From Chromobacterium sp. ATCC 53434 (GTDB lineage: Bacteria > Pseudomonadota > Gammaproteobacteria > Burkholderiales > Chromobacteriaceae): a stretch of DNA of 64,000 nt. The translations under genes and the position numbers were made by a program. Shown in pieces: positions 45,093 to 54,864 of this stretch (positions within the stretch are counted from its first letter, which is position 1; the number at the start of each line of letters is the position of its first letter). The stretch lies in NCBI RefSeq assembly GCF_002848345.1, contig NZ_CP025429.1, positions 2,852,001 to 2,916,000 on the forward strand, written 5' to 3'. A model generated the notes under the pieces. It was not told the DNA's origin. It ran no database searches and was given only the letters and a program-made list of their open reading frames with translations.

Positions 45093-47687
45093 CTAGGAGG
45101 TGGCGATGGTATAAGGCTTGAGCTGGGTGATCAGCGGGTTGCCGTTCATCGACACCGTCGCCTTCACCGAGAAACTGCCGGCGGTCTCGCCCAGGCGGAT
45201 CTCCGGCAGCAAGGCCTGACCGTGCAGATCGATGGGCGCCGTCGCCTGCAAGACCAGTTTCTCGCCGTCCAGAATGAAATGGCTGCCGGTCTTGCCGGTA
45301 TCGTCCAGATCGAACTGCACCGTGCCGCCATGCAGCGGCTGGCGCCCCTTCAAATCGGCATACACCGTCACATAGTCGGCCTTGAAGGGCTTGCCCGGCA
45401 GCAGATGGCTGAACAAATCGTCGCTGAACGTCACCAACTGCGCCTTCAGCGGCTGCTCGATGCTGAAATGAAAGCTGCCCAGAATATGGGCATTGCCGTC
45501 CAGATAGACATCGACCTGGAAGCCGCCCGGCTGATTGCCGGTCTGGATGTCCGGCAGCGCCGACCGACCGCCGGACTTGGTCTTGACGATGCGCCGGCTC
45601 TTTTCCGAGACATCGCGGGCATGGGCGAATTCGGCCAGCCCCGCCTTGTCCTCGATCAGGTGAAACTCTACCGGGACACCCGCCTGCTGGCTGTCGACCA
45701 GCACATAGCAGCCGCTCAGCGTAATCAACGCATTCCAATCGACGATCAGCGGCGCCATCTTGGTGGCCACGCCGCTCGGCAGCAATTTGACCGATGCCGC
45801 CCCCCCGCCGATTTTCACGTTCAGGGTACAAGGCCGCACGCCCGCGGCATCGTTGTCGACGCTGAACTTGATACTCAGGGTCTTGCCCGGAGACTCCGCC
45901 CCCACCTGAAAACCGGTCAACACGGTCCCGCCGCCGTCACCGACTTTCAGCTGGCCTGCCAGTTTCTGCAGATTACCCTGCCGCACTCGCAGCGAGCTGC
46001 TAGTGTCCACCACCGCGAAATCGATGAACGGCGGTATCTCCGGAGGCACCGGCTCGAAAAATACATGGACCTGCTGCTTGTCGTCGAAGCTGTCGGGCAG
46101 CAGCTCCAACTGCTCCGGCGAAACCCGAAGCTGCGTTTCGCTGACGCCGGCCTGCGAGGTGAATGCCACCGGCAACGACGCGGCCTGCGACGTCGGATCG
46201 GTCTGAAACACCACATTGGAAGTGCCCAACGCCGTCGCCGTGGCCAGAAATGACGCGATGCCGTCCTGGGTCACCGCGTCCTTGGCGTGGAACGTCATCT
46301 TGGCGCTGTCGTGCCCGACATCGACCTTGGCCGTGACTTTGACCGCCGTGGCGACCGGCGTCCTGTGCAAGGCGTCCAGCACCCGGATCTGCACCAGATC
46401 CTGCCGATTGATCGCCAGCTTTCTGTTGACGGGCTTGGTCAGTTCCAACAGATACTTGCGCGCGCCGGCCTCGAGGACCTCCAGCTTCAGCACCACTTGC
46501 GCATTGGAGTTGACATGCGTGATCGTGATCGTCGCCATACCCGGCCTCGCCGCCACCAGCGACAAGGACGCCTGGCCATCACTCTGCGTGGTGATCTCGG
46601 TCGGCACCGCGACGAACAGCGACTGATTATCGGCAGTTTTCTCCACCACCTGCAGCGTCTGCTTGTCCGAGGCCTGGCCCTTATAGCTCAGCGCCAATAC
46701 GAAGGGCAGCGAGCCGCCCACTTCCGCAACCGAGTCGGCATCGCCTTGCGCCAATCCAAGTTTCCAATCGGCATTCGCCACTCCGCCGGTGATCGTGATC
46801 GGAAATGGCAGTGGTGTGGAAAAGGTTCCGACCTGCACGCTCAGCGAATGCGCGCCGCCATTGCCGCGCAGCAACACCGCCCCCGTCTCCAGCTCTACCT
46901 GCTCTCCGCGGATAGGCGCCTGCCAGGACTCCCCCGGCTTCATGCCGGCGAAATGGATATTGTCGCCGTTCAACCGAAAAATCGCGGTTTGCCCCTCCAA
47001 GGACTCGCCACCGCTGTTCAGCACGCGAAATACCCAGGCGACGGTCGATTGCGCCAGCCCGGTCCCGCTGTCGTAAACCAGTTGCAGCGGTTTCGTCACC
47101 TGCCGGATATCGGTCGCCGACAGCGCACTGGCCACCATGGCCGACACATTCGAAATCATCGCGCCGCGTTTCAGCGGAGAATTTTTCCCAAGAAAGGAAA
47201 CGAAATACTCCGCCGTCCTGGACGACGTAAACTCTATCGTATGATCCCGCCAGACGGACTGTGTCAGGTATGACTCCTCCCGCCCCACATCCGACAAGGT
47301 GCCGCGCGCATTGACATCGATACGAATCGTATAAGAATCCGGTGTGGAATTATTATGGAAATGATCCAGTATATCTGACCATTTGATGGTGCATTTCTGA
47401 CCTACGCTCAGCGTCCCCAGCGTATGATAAATCTGGCCTCCTGTCGAATCAACGCACAGCCGTACACCACCTATCACACTGCTTTGGTCCTGAAATATTT
47501 TGAAATCCTTCACTCCAGAATTGGCGGAGGAAAAAACAAAAACCCCAACCCCAGTCGTCCCGACCATCCAGCCGTCCACTCTCACGCCAGGCGAGACCTG
47601 TACCTGATAATCATTGCCTTGCGCAAAGGCATAACCATGCTCAAAACCGTTCAGGCTGGCATTCGCCAGCAGATTACGTTCCGCCAT
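45093..47687 (-). CDS. Large Ig-like repeat protein B (tandem paralogue)
   Basis: 864 residues from ATG 47687 (GGAG 8 nt upstream), colinear with the 859-residue protein over its whole length and clearly similar (for example SLRVRQGNLQKLAGQLKVG against SLRVRQGNLQQLAGSLKIG; LSGCYVLVDSQQAGVPVEF against LSGCYVLVDGQQAGVPVSF). No signal peptide (MAERNLLANASLNGFEHGY). An N-terminal jelly-roll-like domain with YFVSFLGKNSP is followed by multiple beta-sandwich domains and no membrane anchor. The duplication is old enough for broad divergence. GC is lower than in the 859-residue gene. Two candidate operators lie in the divergent intergenic region upstream. Confidence 0.75.
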   Translation of the reverse strand: MAERNLLANASLNGFEHGYAFAQGNDYQVQVSPGVRVDGWMVGTTGVGVFVFSSANSGVKDFKIFQDQSSVIGGVRLCVDSTGGQIYHTLGTLSVGQKCTIKWSDILDHFHNNSTPDSYTIRIDVNARGTLSDVGREESYLTQSVWRDHTIEFTSSRTAEYFVSFLGKNSPLKRGAMISNVSAMVASALSATDIRQVTKPLQLVYDSGTGLAQSTVAWVFRVLNSGGESLEGQTAIFRLNGDNIHFAGMKPGESWQAPIRGEQVELETGAVLLRGNGGAHSLSVQVGTFSTPLPFPITITGGVANADWKLGLAQGDADSVAEVGGSLPFVLALSYKGQASDKQTLQVVEKTADNQSLFVAVPTEITTQSDGQASLSLVAARPGMATITITHVNSNAQVVLKLEVLEAGARKYLLELTKPVNRKLAINRQDLVQIRVLDALHRTPVATAVKVTAKVDVGHDSAKMTFHAKDAVTQDGIASFLATATALGTSNVVFQTDPTSQAASLPVAFTSQAGVSETQLRVSPEQLELLPDSFDDKQQVHVFFEPVPPEIPPFIDFAVVDTSSSLRVRQGNLQKLAGQLKVGDGGGTVLTGFQVGAESPGKTLSIKFSVDNDAAGVRPCTLNVKIGGGAASVKLLPSGVATKMAPLIVDWNALITLSGCYVLVDSQQAGVPVEFHLIEDKAGLAEFAHARDVSEKSRRIVKTKSGGRSALPDIQTGNQPGGFQVDVYLDGNAHILGSFHFSIEQPLKAQLVTFSDDLFSHLLPGKPFKADYVTVYADLKGRQPLHGGTVQFDLDDTGKTGSHFILDGEKLVLQATAPIDLHGQALLPEIRLGETAGSFSVKATVSMNGNPLITQLKPYTIATS

Positions 47688-47884
47688 CACACTCTCCAGT
47701 TTTCTGCTATTTCCAATAGCGACGAGAGCAGACCCGAAGCTGCCAACTCGACACTGAAGTCCCGTCATGCAATCCAGCGCAACCACTCCCCTGTTCGGAA
47801 CAGTGGCGATTATCGCGACTTGGCTTCGAGACCTGGGGAATCACACCTTTTTATCTGCATGGCGATAGTTTTAGCAATTTAAAA

Positions 47885-47898
47885 TAAGAGCAGTCTTA
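47885..47898. promoter_or_regulatory. Candidate operator TAAGA-N4-TCTTA
   Basis: TAAGA-gcag-TCTTA is a perfect inverted pair of half sites, 198 bp upstream of the 864-residue gene and 229 bp upstream of the small secreted protein gene at 48127. Confidence 0.5.
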
Positions 47899-48000
47899 GG
47901 CCTTCACTGCTGGCTTCATCGTCATGAATTAAAAGCATACGACTTAGCTTATCGATTCTGGCACGTCATTATCCATTAATTCAATAGCGGACAATCATCA

Positions 48001-48014
48001 TCAGATCAATCTTA
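48001..48014. promoter_or_regulatory. Candidate operator TCAGA-N4-TCTTA
   Basis: TCAGA-tcaa-TCTTA, 113 bp upstream of the gene at 48127. It matches the shared motif at all ten defined positions. Confidence 0.5.
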
Positions 48015-48126
48015 ATATTTCGTATCGCAGTTCCACCTCGTGGGAAATTGCCTCACGCTGAGCATGAGATATGCCTATCTCTTCAGCCATAAATAGAAGC
48101 TGAAAATCAACCCAAAGGAAAGAGAC

Positions 48127-48585
48127 ATGGGAAAAAACAAACTTCTCTACATTGCCATTTTCTCGATGGCATGCAGTCAATATGTTTCCGCGCAAAATGA
48201 GGACAAGCCCGATCACTTTCTAGACCAGTGCTATTACACTTATGGCGGCGGAAAGATAGTAGAGTCGCATTGCACAACAGAACCGCTTGCGGCAGGATCC
48301 ACCGAGGAAAAGCGCTATCCTTTAGCGTATAACGCGGCCCCAGGAGCGGCAACAAAGACAGCCAACCCTAAATCCATCTCACTGGAAGTCGCACATTGGA
48401 AACTCGCCGGGCAGCAGCATTGCCATGTATTGAATACCGTGGGTAACCGTCAGGCGTTATTGGGCTTTCTCGAGAGTGAAACCTCTCTACGTGCTACCAA
48501 CCTGACAGTGGGAGAAGGCAGCATACGCCTGAATGCTCAAGGAGAGAAATGTGATATGATTTTTCTAAACTTTAAACCGAACTGA
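48127..48585 (+). CDS. Small secreted protein of unknown function
   Basis: 152 residues with a signal peptide (MGKNKLLYIAIFSMACSQYVSA). The mature protein has Cys residues in QCYYTYGGGKIVESHC and later in QQHCHV and EKCDMIF, suggesting two disulphides. It is predicted mainly beta. No family recognised. AGGAAAGAG precedes ATG 48127. It is the first gene of the AT-rich island on this side and is divergent from the 864-residue gene. An operator motif lies 113 bp upstream. Confidence 0.65.
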   Translation: MGKNKLLYIAIFSMACSQYVSAQNEDKPDHFLDQCYYTYGGGKIVESHCTTEPLAAGSTEEKRYPLAYNAAPGAATKTANPKSISLEVAHWKLAGQQHCHVLNTVGNRQALLGFLESETSLRATNLTVGEGSIRLNAQGEKCDMIFLNFKPN

Positions 48586-48614
48586 TCGCACCCAACCGAT
48601 CAAGTCTACACATA

Positions 48615-48662
48615 GTGTCCCAATTCGCCGACAGCGCATAAATCGAAAGCGAAGTGGGACAC
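48615..48662. repeat. Imperfect inverted repeat between convergent genes
   Basis: GTGTCCCAATTCG (48615-48627) and CGAAGTGGGACAC (48650-48662) pair at 12 of 13 positions around a 22-nt loop. It could be a terminator for convergent genes or an insertion-sequence relic. The rest of 48586-48821 holds no gene. Confidence 0.35.
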
Positions 48663-48821
48663 ATTCGTTTGTACTCTACCCAAATACTGAAAATGGTTGT
48701 AAAACCAATCCGCATGACAGACGCTTAGAGAGCGCTCTTTTATCAAGCAAATCCCTCGGCACAAATCAGGCTGCGGTGTCATCGAACCCAAACAAGCTGC
48801 AAGCGAAACAAGTGATAATCA

Positions 48822-51800
48822 TCATCTCCTCTTGTCAACTTCGATACCCAATAGATCAGCCAGTTTTTCCGCAGTGCAAGGCTTTTGCACAAATCCGGCA
48901 AATCCTTCCGCCACATAACGCTCACGCTCATTTATTTCCGAACAGGCCGACAATATCCAGAATGGACTGGGGTGGCGCAACCAGGTATCGACCTCTCGGA
49001 TTTGTTGCGCCAATTGATAGCCACTCATATCAGTCAGCCTCAAGTCCATCAAGGTCAAATCAAAACACTCCGTTCGCCAGGCAGAAATTGCGGCTTTACC
49101 ATTAGCGACTGCGACAACGGTAAATCCTATTAAATTCAACTGTTCCCGGATGATTTCACGGCAAATATCGTCATCGTCAATCAAAAGCAACGTTCTACCC
49201 GTTCCAGCCTGCTTAAATGCCTCAGACCCGCTAGATACTGGCTTTTTATCAAGCATGCCGATGCTACATGCGATCGCCTCAACCAGCCTGGTGCAGTTGA
49301 ACTCGGATTTTGGAATCAGCGTAGCCCTCTTGCCCATGATCACAATATCGGACACATCGCTCACTGCGACATCTGCCGGTGGCGACATCATGATTTCCGC
49401 TTGAAAATGGCGAAGCCATCGCTGTACGTAATCACGCAAGACTTCATGCTGGATATCCAGCCACACCCGCTTTCCAGACATGGACAGGAATGGTTTTTCA
49501 ATACAATCCTCATTCGAAGTCGCTGATGGCAACTGCAATTCAACACTGAATCGCGTCCCCATACCCGGTTGGCTACTAACCTCTATACTTCCCCCCATTT
49601 TACTTACCAACTTTTTAGTGATGGCCAACCCCAATCCTAAGCCGCTCCCAGATTCTGGATTTTCCTGGCTATAGAAAGTAAATAGCCTGGTCTGAAAAGC
49701 TTCAGTCATGCCCCTGCCAGTATCGGTTACAACTATCTTGAACCGCCCAGCAGCAAGCATTGAAGTTATAACAACCACCTCACCTTCAGCGGTAAATTTT
49801 ATCGCATTGCTGACCAAATTCGAGACCATTTGCATAATGCAGGCCTCATCGCCATAACAAAAATAATTCTTCGCTGGTTCACTAAGCGAAAACAAACTAA
49901 GCTGTTTTTTCTTGCCTTCGGCACAAAACAAGACAACAGCTCTGTCAACCACCCGCGCCAAATTGATCAATCCTACATTTAACACCATCGTTCCGGATTC
50001 CAGCTTTGAAAAATCGAGCAACTCATTTAACTTATCTTGCAACAATTCAGTAGAACGTGTCGCGATATCCAGTTGTCGATCTTGCTCCGATGTCAATACA
50101 GAATGCTTGAGTAAGTTCAATGCACCCAAGACCCCAGTCATCGGTGTTCTCACCTCATGTCCAATTGTCGCCAGAAAATCTGTTTTATTTCGGCTCTCCA
50201 ACTCGGCAAGTGTATATTGCCGCATTGCCTGAACGGCATCCCGCTTGGCTTTATCTCGAAAACCAGCCACACGATAATTTATCCATAGTAAAAATAAAAC
50301 AACAATGGCCGTCAGAAAAACCGGCCCGGACAAGTACAATAAAATATCACCCAACTCATAACCTTGCTTTACATATATCAAGTGCTGATATTTATGTAGC
50401 CTATCCATAAAGTCCGCAGGCTGAGATGAAATATAGTGATTCAATGCGCCAGCCAGAGCCTTGGCACTTGGGGAGATAATCAGCACTAGCTTCTCCTCCC
50501 CTTTTACATGCCTATCCAAATACAATTTACCAGCATATGTCGAAAGCAGATCGTTCGATACTGCCTCGACACTGACGGCTGCCGCATCTGCCTTTCCTGA
50601 CACGACGGCTTGCAGACTTTGCTCTATCGAGTCCATCGCCAAAATTTTCTTGGCTGCCGGAAAGTCATGATAACGGACAGATTTAAAATGATTTAATTGC
50701 GCCGCGACCACATTACTGCTTGCATTTCTAGTAGATCTTACCAAACCCCAAGAAATGGTATCATAAGGAATATTTATAATACCGCCACCAAACAGCTGAG
50801 GTTGATAAGGTGTCGCCACTACAACATCTAAATCCGAAGCATACATGGCATGAACAGAATCGATATTGGGCGGCAGCAGAATGATTTCATAAGGAATTTT
50901 CAAGCTGTCAAAAAACGGCTTAAGCAGAGAGGCGCCAACCCCTACCCATTTCCCTTGAGCATCGATTCTGTCATATGGCAAGGGTTCACTTTTCAGTCCA
51001 ACTCGGATCGGGCCATGTTGCTGAAGCCACTGCCTGTCAATACTGGACAGCCCTCCACTCTTTCTATCCTCCGTCAGCCATCGCGATTGTATTTCTGTCA
51101 GCCTGGCAGCGGAGATCATGTCCAAACCATGCTGGACCGTATTTTGTAACCGTGTACACCTAGGTTCTACCGCAAAACGAATTGGTATTGAGTAACGCTC
51201 ACCGAGCAAATCCGGCACCAATAAAGAATGAATATAAAGCTCGCCATGTCTGGACAATAAATCATCTCGAGCGCTTTGTGCCATGCTCTCAAATGTAATC
51301 AGTGCTACCAACTTTCCTGAGGCGACTGCCTGCTCGCCTTGTAATACGCTTTCAAAATATTTCAATCTTGCCTTAGGAAAGAACTTCGTAAAATAATCCA
51401 TCAAGAATGGAGAGCCCGACACACCAATTTCATTGCCACTGTTGACAAAATCGATCAAGCCCTTATATTTCTCCTTGGATACCAGATCAATCCGTTGGTA
51501 GGCATATGGTGATGAAAGCCAGGCTTTGGATGAGGTCATGTGAGAAGCAACATGCGTGATGACATTTATCTCACCAGATGCAAACGCCGCTCTTAGTTCT
51601 TGTAAGGTTGGATAGATTTTAAACTGAATCGAAACATCACTACCAAGCAATGCCTCATTCAATACATCCATATCCAGCCCCACTGGAATACCATTACTGC
51701 CTATCGTACAAAATGGACGGTTACAGCTTTTCAGAATACCTACCACGGCTTGATGACAAGGTGCCACTTCAGCATGCGCCATAAAAGCCGATGCCATTGA

Positions 51801-51845
51801 TGCCGTCATGCAAAAAAATAGCATGATTTTTTTAATACTCTGCAT
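48822..51845 (-). CDS. EvgS/BvgS-like hybrid sensor histidine kinase without fused Hpt domain
   Basis: 1007 residues from ATG 51845, chosen for the signal segment (IKKIMLFFCMTASMASAFM). Two periplasmic solute-binding-type (SBP_bac_3, Venus-flytrap) domains, about 25-250 and 265-490, precede one transmembrane helix (about 505-530, SGPVFLTAIVVLFLLWINYR). Then come a HisKA domain with the phospho-His motif ATIGHEVRTPMTG (about 570), HATPase_c (VSNLVSNAIKFTAEG, VTDTGRGM, GSGLGLGLA) and a receiver domain (LLLIDDDDICRE, DLTLMDLRLTDMSG with phospho-Asp). EvgS and BvgS end in an Hpt domain; this protein ends with the receiver. It lies 45 bp downstream of the response regulator gene. AT-rich island composition. 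Confidence 0.9.
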   Translation of the reverse strand: MQSIKKIMLFFCMTASMASAFMAHAEVAPCHQAVVGILKSCNRPFCTIGSNGIPVGLDMDVLNEALLGSDVSIQFKIYPTLQELRAAFASGEINVITHVASHMTSSKAWLSSPYAYQRIDLVSKEKYKGLIDFVNSGNEIGVSGSPFLMDYFTKFFPKARLKYFESVLQGEQAVASGKLVALITFESMAQSARDDLLSRHGELYIHSLLVPDLLGERYSIPIRFAVEPRCTRLQNTVQHGLDMISAARLTEIQSRWLTEDRKSGGLSSIDRQWLQQHGPIRVGLKSEPLPYDRIDAQGKWVGVGASLLKPFFDSLKIPYEIILLPPNIDSVHAMYASDLDVVVATPYQPQLFGGGIINIPYDTISWGLVRSTRNASSNVVAAQLNHFKSVRYHDFPAAKKILAMDSIEQSLQAVVSGKADAAAVSVEAVSNDLLSTYAGKLYLDRHVKGEEKLVLIISPSAKALAGALNHYISSQPADFMDRLHKYQHLIYVKQGYELGDILLYLSGPVFLTAIVVLFLLWINYRVAGFRDKAKRDAVQAMRQYTLAELESRNKTDFLATIGHEVRTPMTGVLGALNLLKHSVLTSEQDRQLDIATRSTELLQDKLNELLDFSKLESGTMVLNVGLINLARVVDRAVVLFCAEGKKKQLSLFSLSEPAKNYFCYGDEACIMQMVSNLVSNAIKFTAEGEVVVITSMLAAGRFKIVVTDTGRGMTEAFQTRLFTFYSQENPESGSGLGLGLAITKKLVSKMGGSIEVSSQPGMGTRFSVELQLPSATSNEDCIEKPFLSMSGKRVWLDIQHEVLRDYVQRWLRHFQAEIMMSPPADVAVSDVSDIVIMGKRATLIPKSEFNCTRLVEAIACSIGMLDKKPVSSGSEAFKQAGTGRTLLLIDDDDICREIIREQLNLIGFTVVAVANGKAAISAWRTECFDLTLMDLRLTDMSGYQLAQQIREVDTWLRHPSPFWILSACSEINERERYVAEGFAGFVQKPCTAEKLADLLGIEVDKRR

Positions 51846-51890
51846 ACACCATACCCACATTAAACTACCAAAACTGATCAATGATTCAAG

Positions 51891-52559
51891 TCACCGGGAC
51901 TCTTTCTTTATTTTGGTGACTCCCTCCAACTCCAAATAACTCATCAAACCAAAATCATTTTTTATACCCAACTTCCTCATTACTGATCGCTTCTGCGTAC
52001 TAATTGTCTTTATACTGCGCTGCTTTTTTCCTGCGATTTCACTAACACTCATTCCTTCTGCCAGCCACAGTAATACTTCCCATTCTTTCTTAGTCAGCTT
52101 TTTTGAATCCCTATCCCAGCTGGCCATATCAGCCATAGAACATGCTTCAATATCAGCGGCATTTCTAATTGCTTCCAACAACACTTGCTGAGAATCACCT
52201 TTGTAAACAATCTCACTGACACCGACATTTTTTCCATGACAAATTTTTGTCAAATATAACTGACTAGTAAACAGAATGATTTTGGCATCCCTTGCTGTTT
52301 CTTGTGCCACCCTCAACCAGGCAAAACCATCTTTTGCCTCATCTGGCATAGAAAAATCGATTACCAGCACATCACATGGCGCCGCTTCCTTTACGTTAAG
52401 CAAATATTCTTGGATCGTCGTTGCAGTAAAAACCAGCTCGACATCCATTTGCTGAGATAAAAACTGCTCCAATCCCAGCAAAATAATAGGATGATCATCG
52501 ACCAGCCCAACTCGGATACGACGACCATTCTTGAAGATTAGCGATTTACTTGTTCTCAT
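51891..52559 (-). CDS. NarL/FixJ-family response regulator (EvgA/BvgA-like)
   Basis: 222 residues from ATG 52559. Receiver domain: VGLVDDHPIILLGLEQFL with the acidic pair, VLVIDFSMPDEAKDGF with the phospho-Asp, IILFTSQ (switch Thr/Ser) and IVYKGDS with the conserved Lys. The C-terminal LuxR-type helix-turn-helix reads LTKKEWEVLLWLAEGMSVSE, then RSIKTISTQKRSVMRKLGI. It is the first gene of an operon with the hybrid kinase. Regulators of this family bind as dimers to short inverted repeats, so it is the best candidate to bind the T[AC][AG]GA-N4-TC[CT][TG]A sites of this window. The start is uncertain by five residues. Confidence 0.92.
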   Translation of the reverse strand: MRTSKSLIFKNGRRIRVGLVDDHPIILLGLEQFLSQQMDVELVFTATTIQEYLLNVKEAAPCDVLVIDFSMPDEAKDGFAWLRVAQETARDAKIILFTSQLYLTKICHGKNVGVSEIVYKGDSQQVLLEAIRNAADIEACSMADMASWDRDSKKLTKKEWEVLLWLAEGMSVSEIAGKKQRSIKTISTQKRSVMRKLGIKNDFGLMSYLELEGVTKIKKESR

Positions 52560-53353
52560 ACTGGTCCCAACCATCAACCCTATGGGTATGCCGCCACTTT
52601 TAAAGTGCAGCCAACTGATGCTTCACCCCCGCTGCACCGCTTATACCACCTGTCTTGATATGCCATCATCATGCTCACTGAAGCATTGGCCGCCATTACC
52701 AGGCAATCGAACAAGCAGCAAACTTCATTGAAATGCGATTGCGACGATGCGGCTCTCCGATGCCGCCTCCTCTGTTCGCTCTTTCCCACAGCGCTCATCC
52801 TCCTTGCTGAGCGAGCTTGCCTCGCGCAATTAAACAGCGTGCCACGACATACGGCCATGCCCTGGGAGCGAGTCCTTCCACCCGCTACCGATATACGCCG
52901 GATAGCGGCATCGCATGGGGAAATATCAGCCTCAATAGCTTAACCACTTTGCTGAAATGTCCTGAATCGTCATTCAAAGTGCTTTGAATCCTGAATTCCG
53001 CTCTCTTCCCATATGCTTGCCAAGAATTGTGGCGATACGGCCTGGCGCACGAGGCTCCTGGCCCACGCTGTATGGCAAACCTCAGCTTGCCCGAGTTCTA
53101 TCGACGAGCAATATAAATTCACGGATAGCGGGACAATTCCTAAAATCAGCAGGCAAATTTTAAATAAGTCGTTAAATTTGAAATAAAATATCACAATCAA
53201 TTAGATGGCAAGTCATTTATGCCAAGCAAAAAAAGCATTTGGCATACATCAGTTAAATTAAAAACCTATATCGCCTATTCTTTATGGCATTAACCCCTCA
53301 TTGTCCATCCTAAGTTAACGCATCGCGAACGGTTTGTAGCCATTCGTAATATT
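52560..53353. other. Long AT-rich intergenic region between regulator and cupin operon
   Basis: No credible gene; the open frames are short and without domains. It must hold the promoter of the regulator-kinase operon, but no operator motif was seen close to 52559, so autoregulation through this motif is not supported. The part 52970-53200 contains short frames with no recognisable similarity and may be decayed coding DNA. Confidence 0.45.
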
Positions 53354-53371
53354 TTTCAGATTAATCTGAAA
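53354..53371. promoter_or_regulatory. Perfect 18-bp palindrome upstream of the cupin operon
   Basis: TTTCAGATTAATCTGAAA is perfectly self-complementary and contains TCAGA-ttaa-TCTGA (53356-53369), a match to the shared motif, 164 bp upstream of the cupin start. Confidence 0.6.
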
Positions 53372-53421
53372 TTGGCTCAAACAGTTGGCAATTGATCCAA
53401 GGGAAGGTTATATCAATGGAT

Positions 53422-53435
53422 TCAGACAATTCTTA
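53422..53435. promoter_or_regulatory. Second candidate operator upstream of the cupin operon
   Basis: TCAGA-caat-TCTTA, 98 bp upstream of the cupin start and 66 bp (about six helical turns) from the first site, followed by AAAAT as at 57125-57138. Confidence 0.55.
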
Positions 53436-53532
53436 AAATATTCTCATCTCAAATTAATTACAAATAACAGCCATTAATTTGAACATCGTTATCAAACAAA
53501 AAATATTATCTTTGTTCAAAGTCGAGGCAAAC

Positions 53533-53985
53533 ATGATTTCAAGGCTTATCTCGATGGCCATTATCGCCATCGCCTGCCTGGTACAAACCAACAGCGCGCG
53601 TTCTGAAAATACACCAACCGCTTCCACTGAAGTGCTAGCACAAAGTAGTAAATCATGGGATGGCAAATCATACCGAGCTTATCCAATCGGAATTCCCGAA
53701 CTTGCGGTTATGAAAATATATATCCCCCCCAAAACAAAACTACCGTGGCACTTTCATCCGGCGCCCAGTGCTGCTTATCTATTATCTGGGAAATTGACCG
53801 TAGAAAAACAAAACCGGGAAACCATCACAATATACCCTGGGCAAGCTTTGCTTGAAACGGTTAAAACTTGGCACCGAGGTGTCACTTACGACAAGCCGGC
53901 AGTATTGATCGCGTTCTATGCCGGCTCATTTGGAATGCCTTTATCTGAAGGCTATGTAAATGCTCATTTGGAGAGTGGGAAATAG
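53533..53985 (+). CDS. Exported cupin-domain protein
   Basis: 150 residues from ATG 53533 (GAGG 6 nt upstream). Signal peptide MISRLISMAIIAIACLVQTN. One cupin domain: LPWHFHPAPSAAYLLSGKL carries the two-His metal motif and Gly of cupin motif 1; YPGQALLETVKTWHRG carries the His of motif 2. It is a small periplasmic metal-binding beta-barrel of unknown ligand. It heads a tight operon with the hydrolase (7 bp), reductase and UbiC-like genes. Two candidate regulator sites precede it. Confidence 0.82.
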   Translation: MISRLISMAIIAIACLVQTNSARSENTPTASTEVLAQSSKSWDGKSYRAYPIGIPELAVMKIYIPPKTKLPWHFHPAPSAAYLLSGKLTVEKQNRETITIYPGQALLETVKTWHRGVTYDKPAVLIAFYAGSFGMPLSEGYVNAHLESGK

Positions 53986-53991
53986 CCACTA

Positions 53992-54843
53992 ATGGTATCC
54001 ATCATGACAAAAATATCACTACTGCTTTTTATCGCTCTCACATTGATCGGCGCCCTTTTTTTTGACCATTGGCAAAGGTTGAAAATATTCAGCCCATCTC
54101 ACCAATTGCTCCCCACACCGGAAGAAAGAGGTATTCCATTCCAAAATGTATGGATTACTGTCAGAAATCAACAGAATGAGGACAAAGGGATCTTGCATGC
54201 ATGGTGGCTACCCAACCAGGAAGCCAGCATATTGTATTTACATGGAAGCGACAGCTCTATCTCCACAGATATCGATAAAATTCTGCAGCTATGGAACGCT
54301 GGATATTCGGTTCTGGCTGTTGATTATCGCGGATTCGGCCAAAGCACCAAAATACTGCCAAGCGAGAATAGTGTTACGGAAGACGCTCTCGCAGCTTGGC
54401 AATATTTAAAATGGATTTCAGCTACTAAAGAAGGTATTCGCGCCATCTATGGCCATTCACTAGGCAGTGCGATAGCAATAAACATTGGCCAACAACACCC
54501 AGAAATAGATTACTTGATATTAGAAGGTAGCTTCACATCGATCGCAGACATCCTGAAAGAAACTGGAAAATATCAATGGCTGCCATCTTTCTTACTGACC
54601 CAAAAATTCGAATCCTTCAAAAAAATAAGAGAGATGGCAATACCAAAATTATTCATCCATTGCGATAAGGATCCTGTAATTCCCTTATCACTTGGTGAAA
54701 AGCTTTATGACTATTCTGCCGAACCCAAAAACAAACTAATTATCAATGGAAACGATCATGACACCTGCAGTTACACCGCAGAATCCGATTGGAAGATATA
54801 TATGCAGAAAATATTAAAAACTAAAAACACCATCTCACAATAA
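53992..54843 (+). CDS. Alpha/beta hydrolase, membrane-anchored
   Basis: 283 residues; ATG 54004 is an alternative start. An N-terminal hydrophobic anchor (ISLLLFIALTLIGALFF) is followed by an alpha/beta-hydrolase fold. The oxyanion region is SILYLHGSDSS, nucleophile elbow IYGHSLGSAIAIN (GHSLG, Ser about residue 155), acid loop IHCDKDPVIPL and His in NGNDHDTCS. The Ser-Asp-His triad is complete. It resembles BEM46/YfhR-type hydrolases. It follows the cupin gene by 6 bp and precedes the reductase gene by 21 bp, so co-transcription is very likely. Substrate unknown. Confidence 0.83.
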   Translation: MVSIMTKISLLLFIALTLIGALFFDHWQRLKIFSPSHQLLPTPEERGIPFQNVWITVRNQQNEDKGILHAWWLPNQEASILYLHGSDSSISTDIDKILQLWNAGYSVLAVDYRGFGQSTKILPSENSVTEDALAAWQYLKWISATKEGIRAIYGHSLGSAIAINIGQQHPEIDYLILEGSFTSIADILKETGKYQWLPSFLLTQKFESFKKIREMAIPKLFIHCDKDPVIPLSLGEKLYDYSAEPKNKLIINGNDHDTCSYTAESDWKIYMQKILKTKNTISQ

Positions 54844-54864
54844 GCCGCACCCAGGATAAGCACA

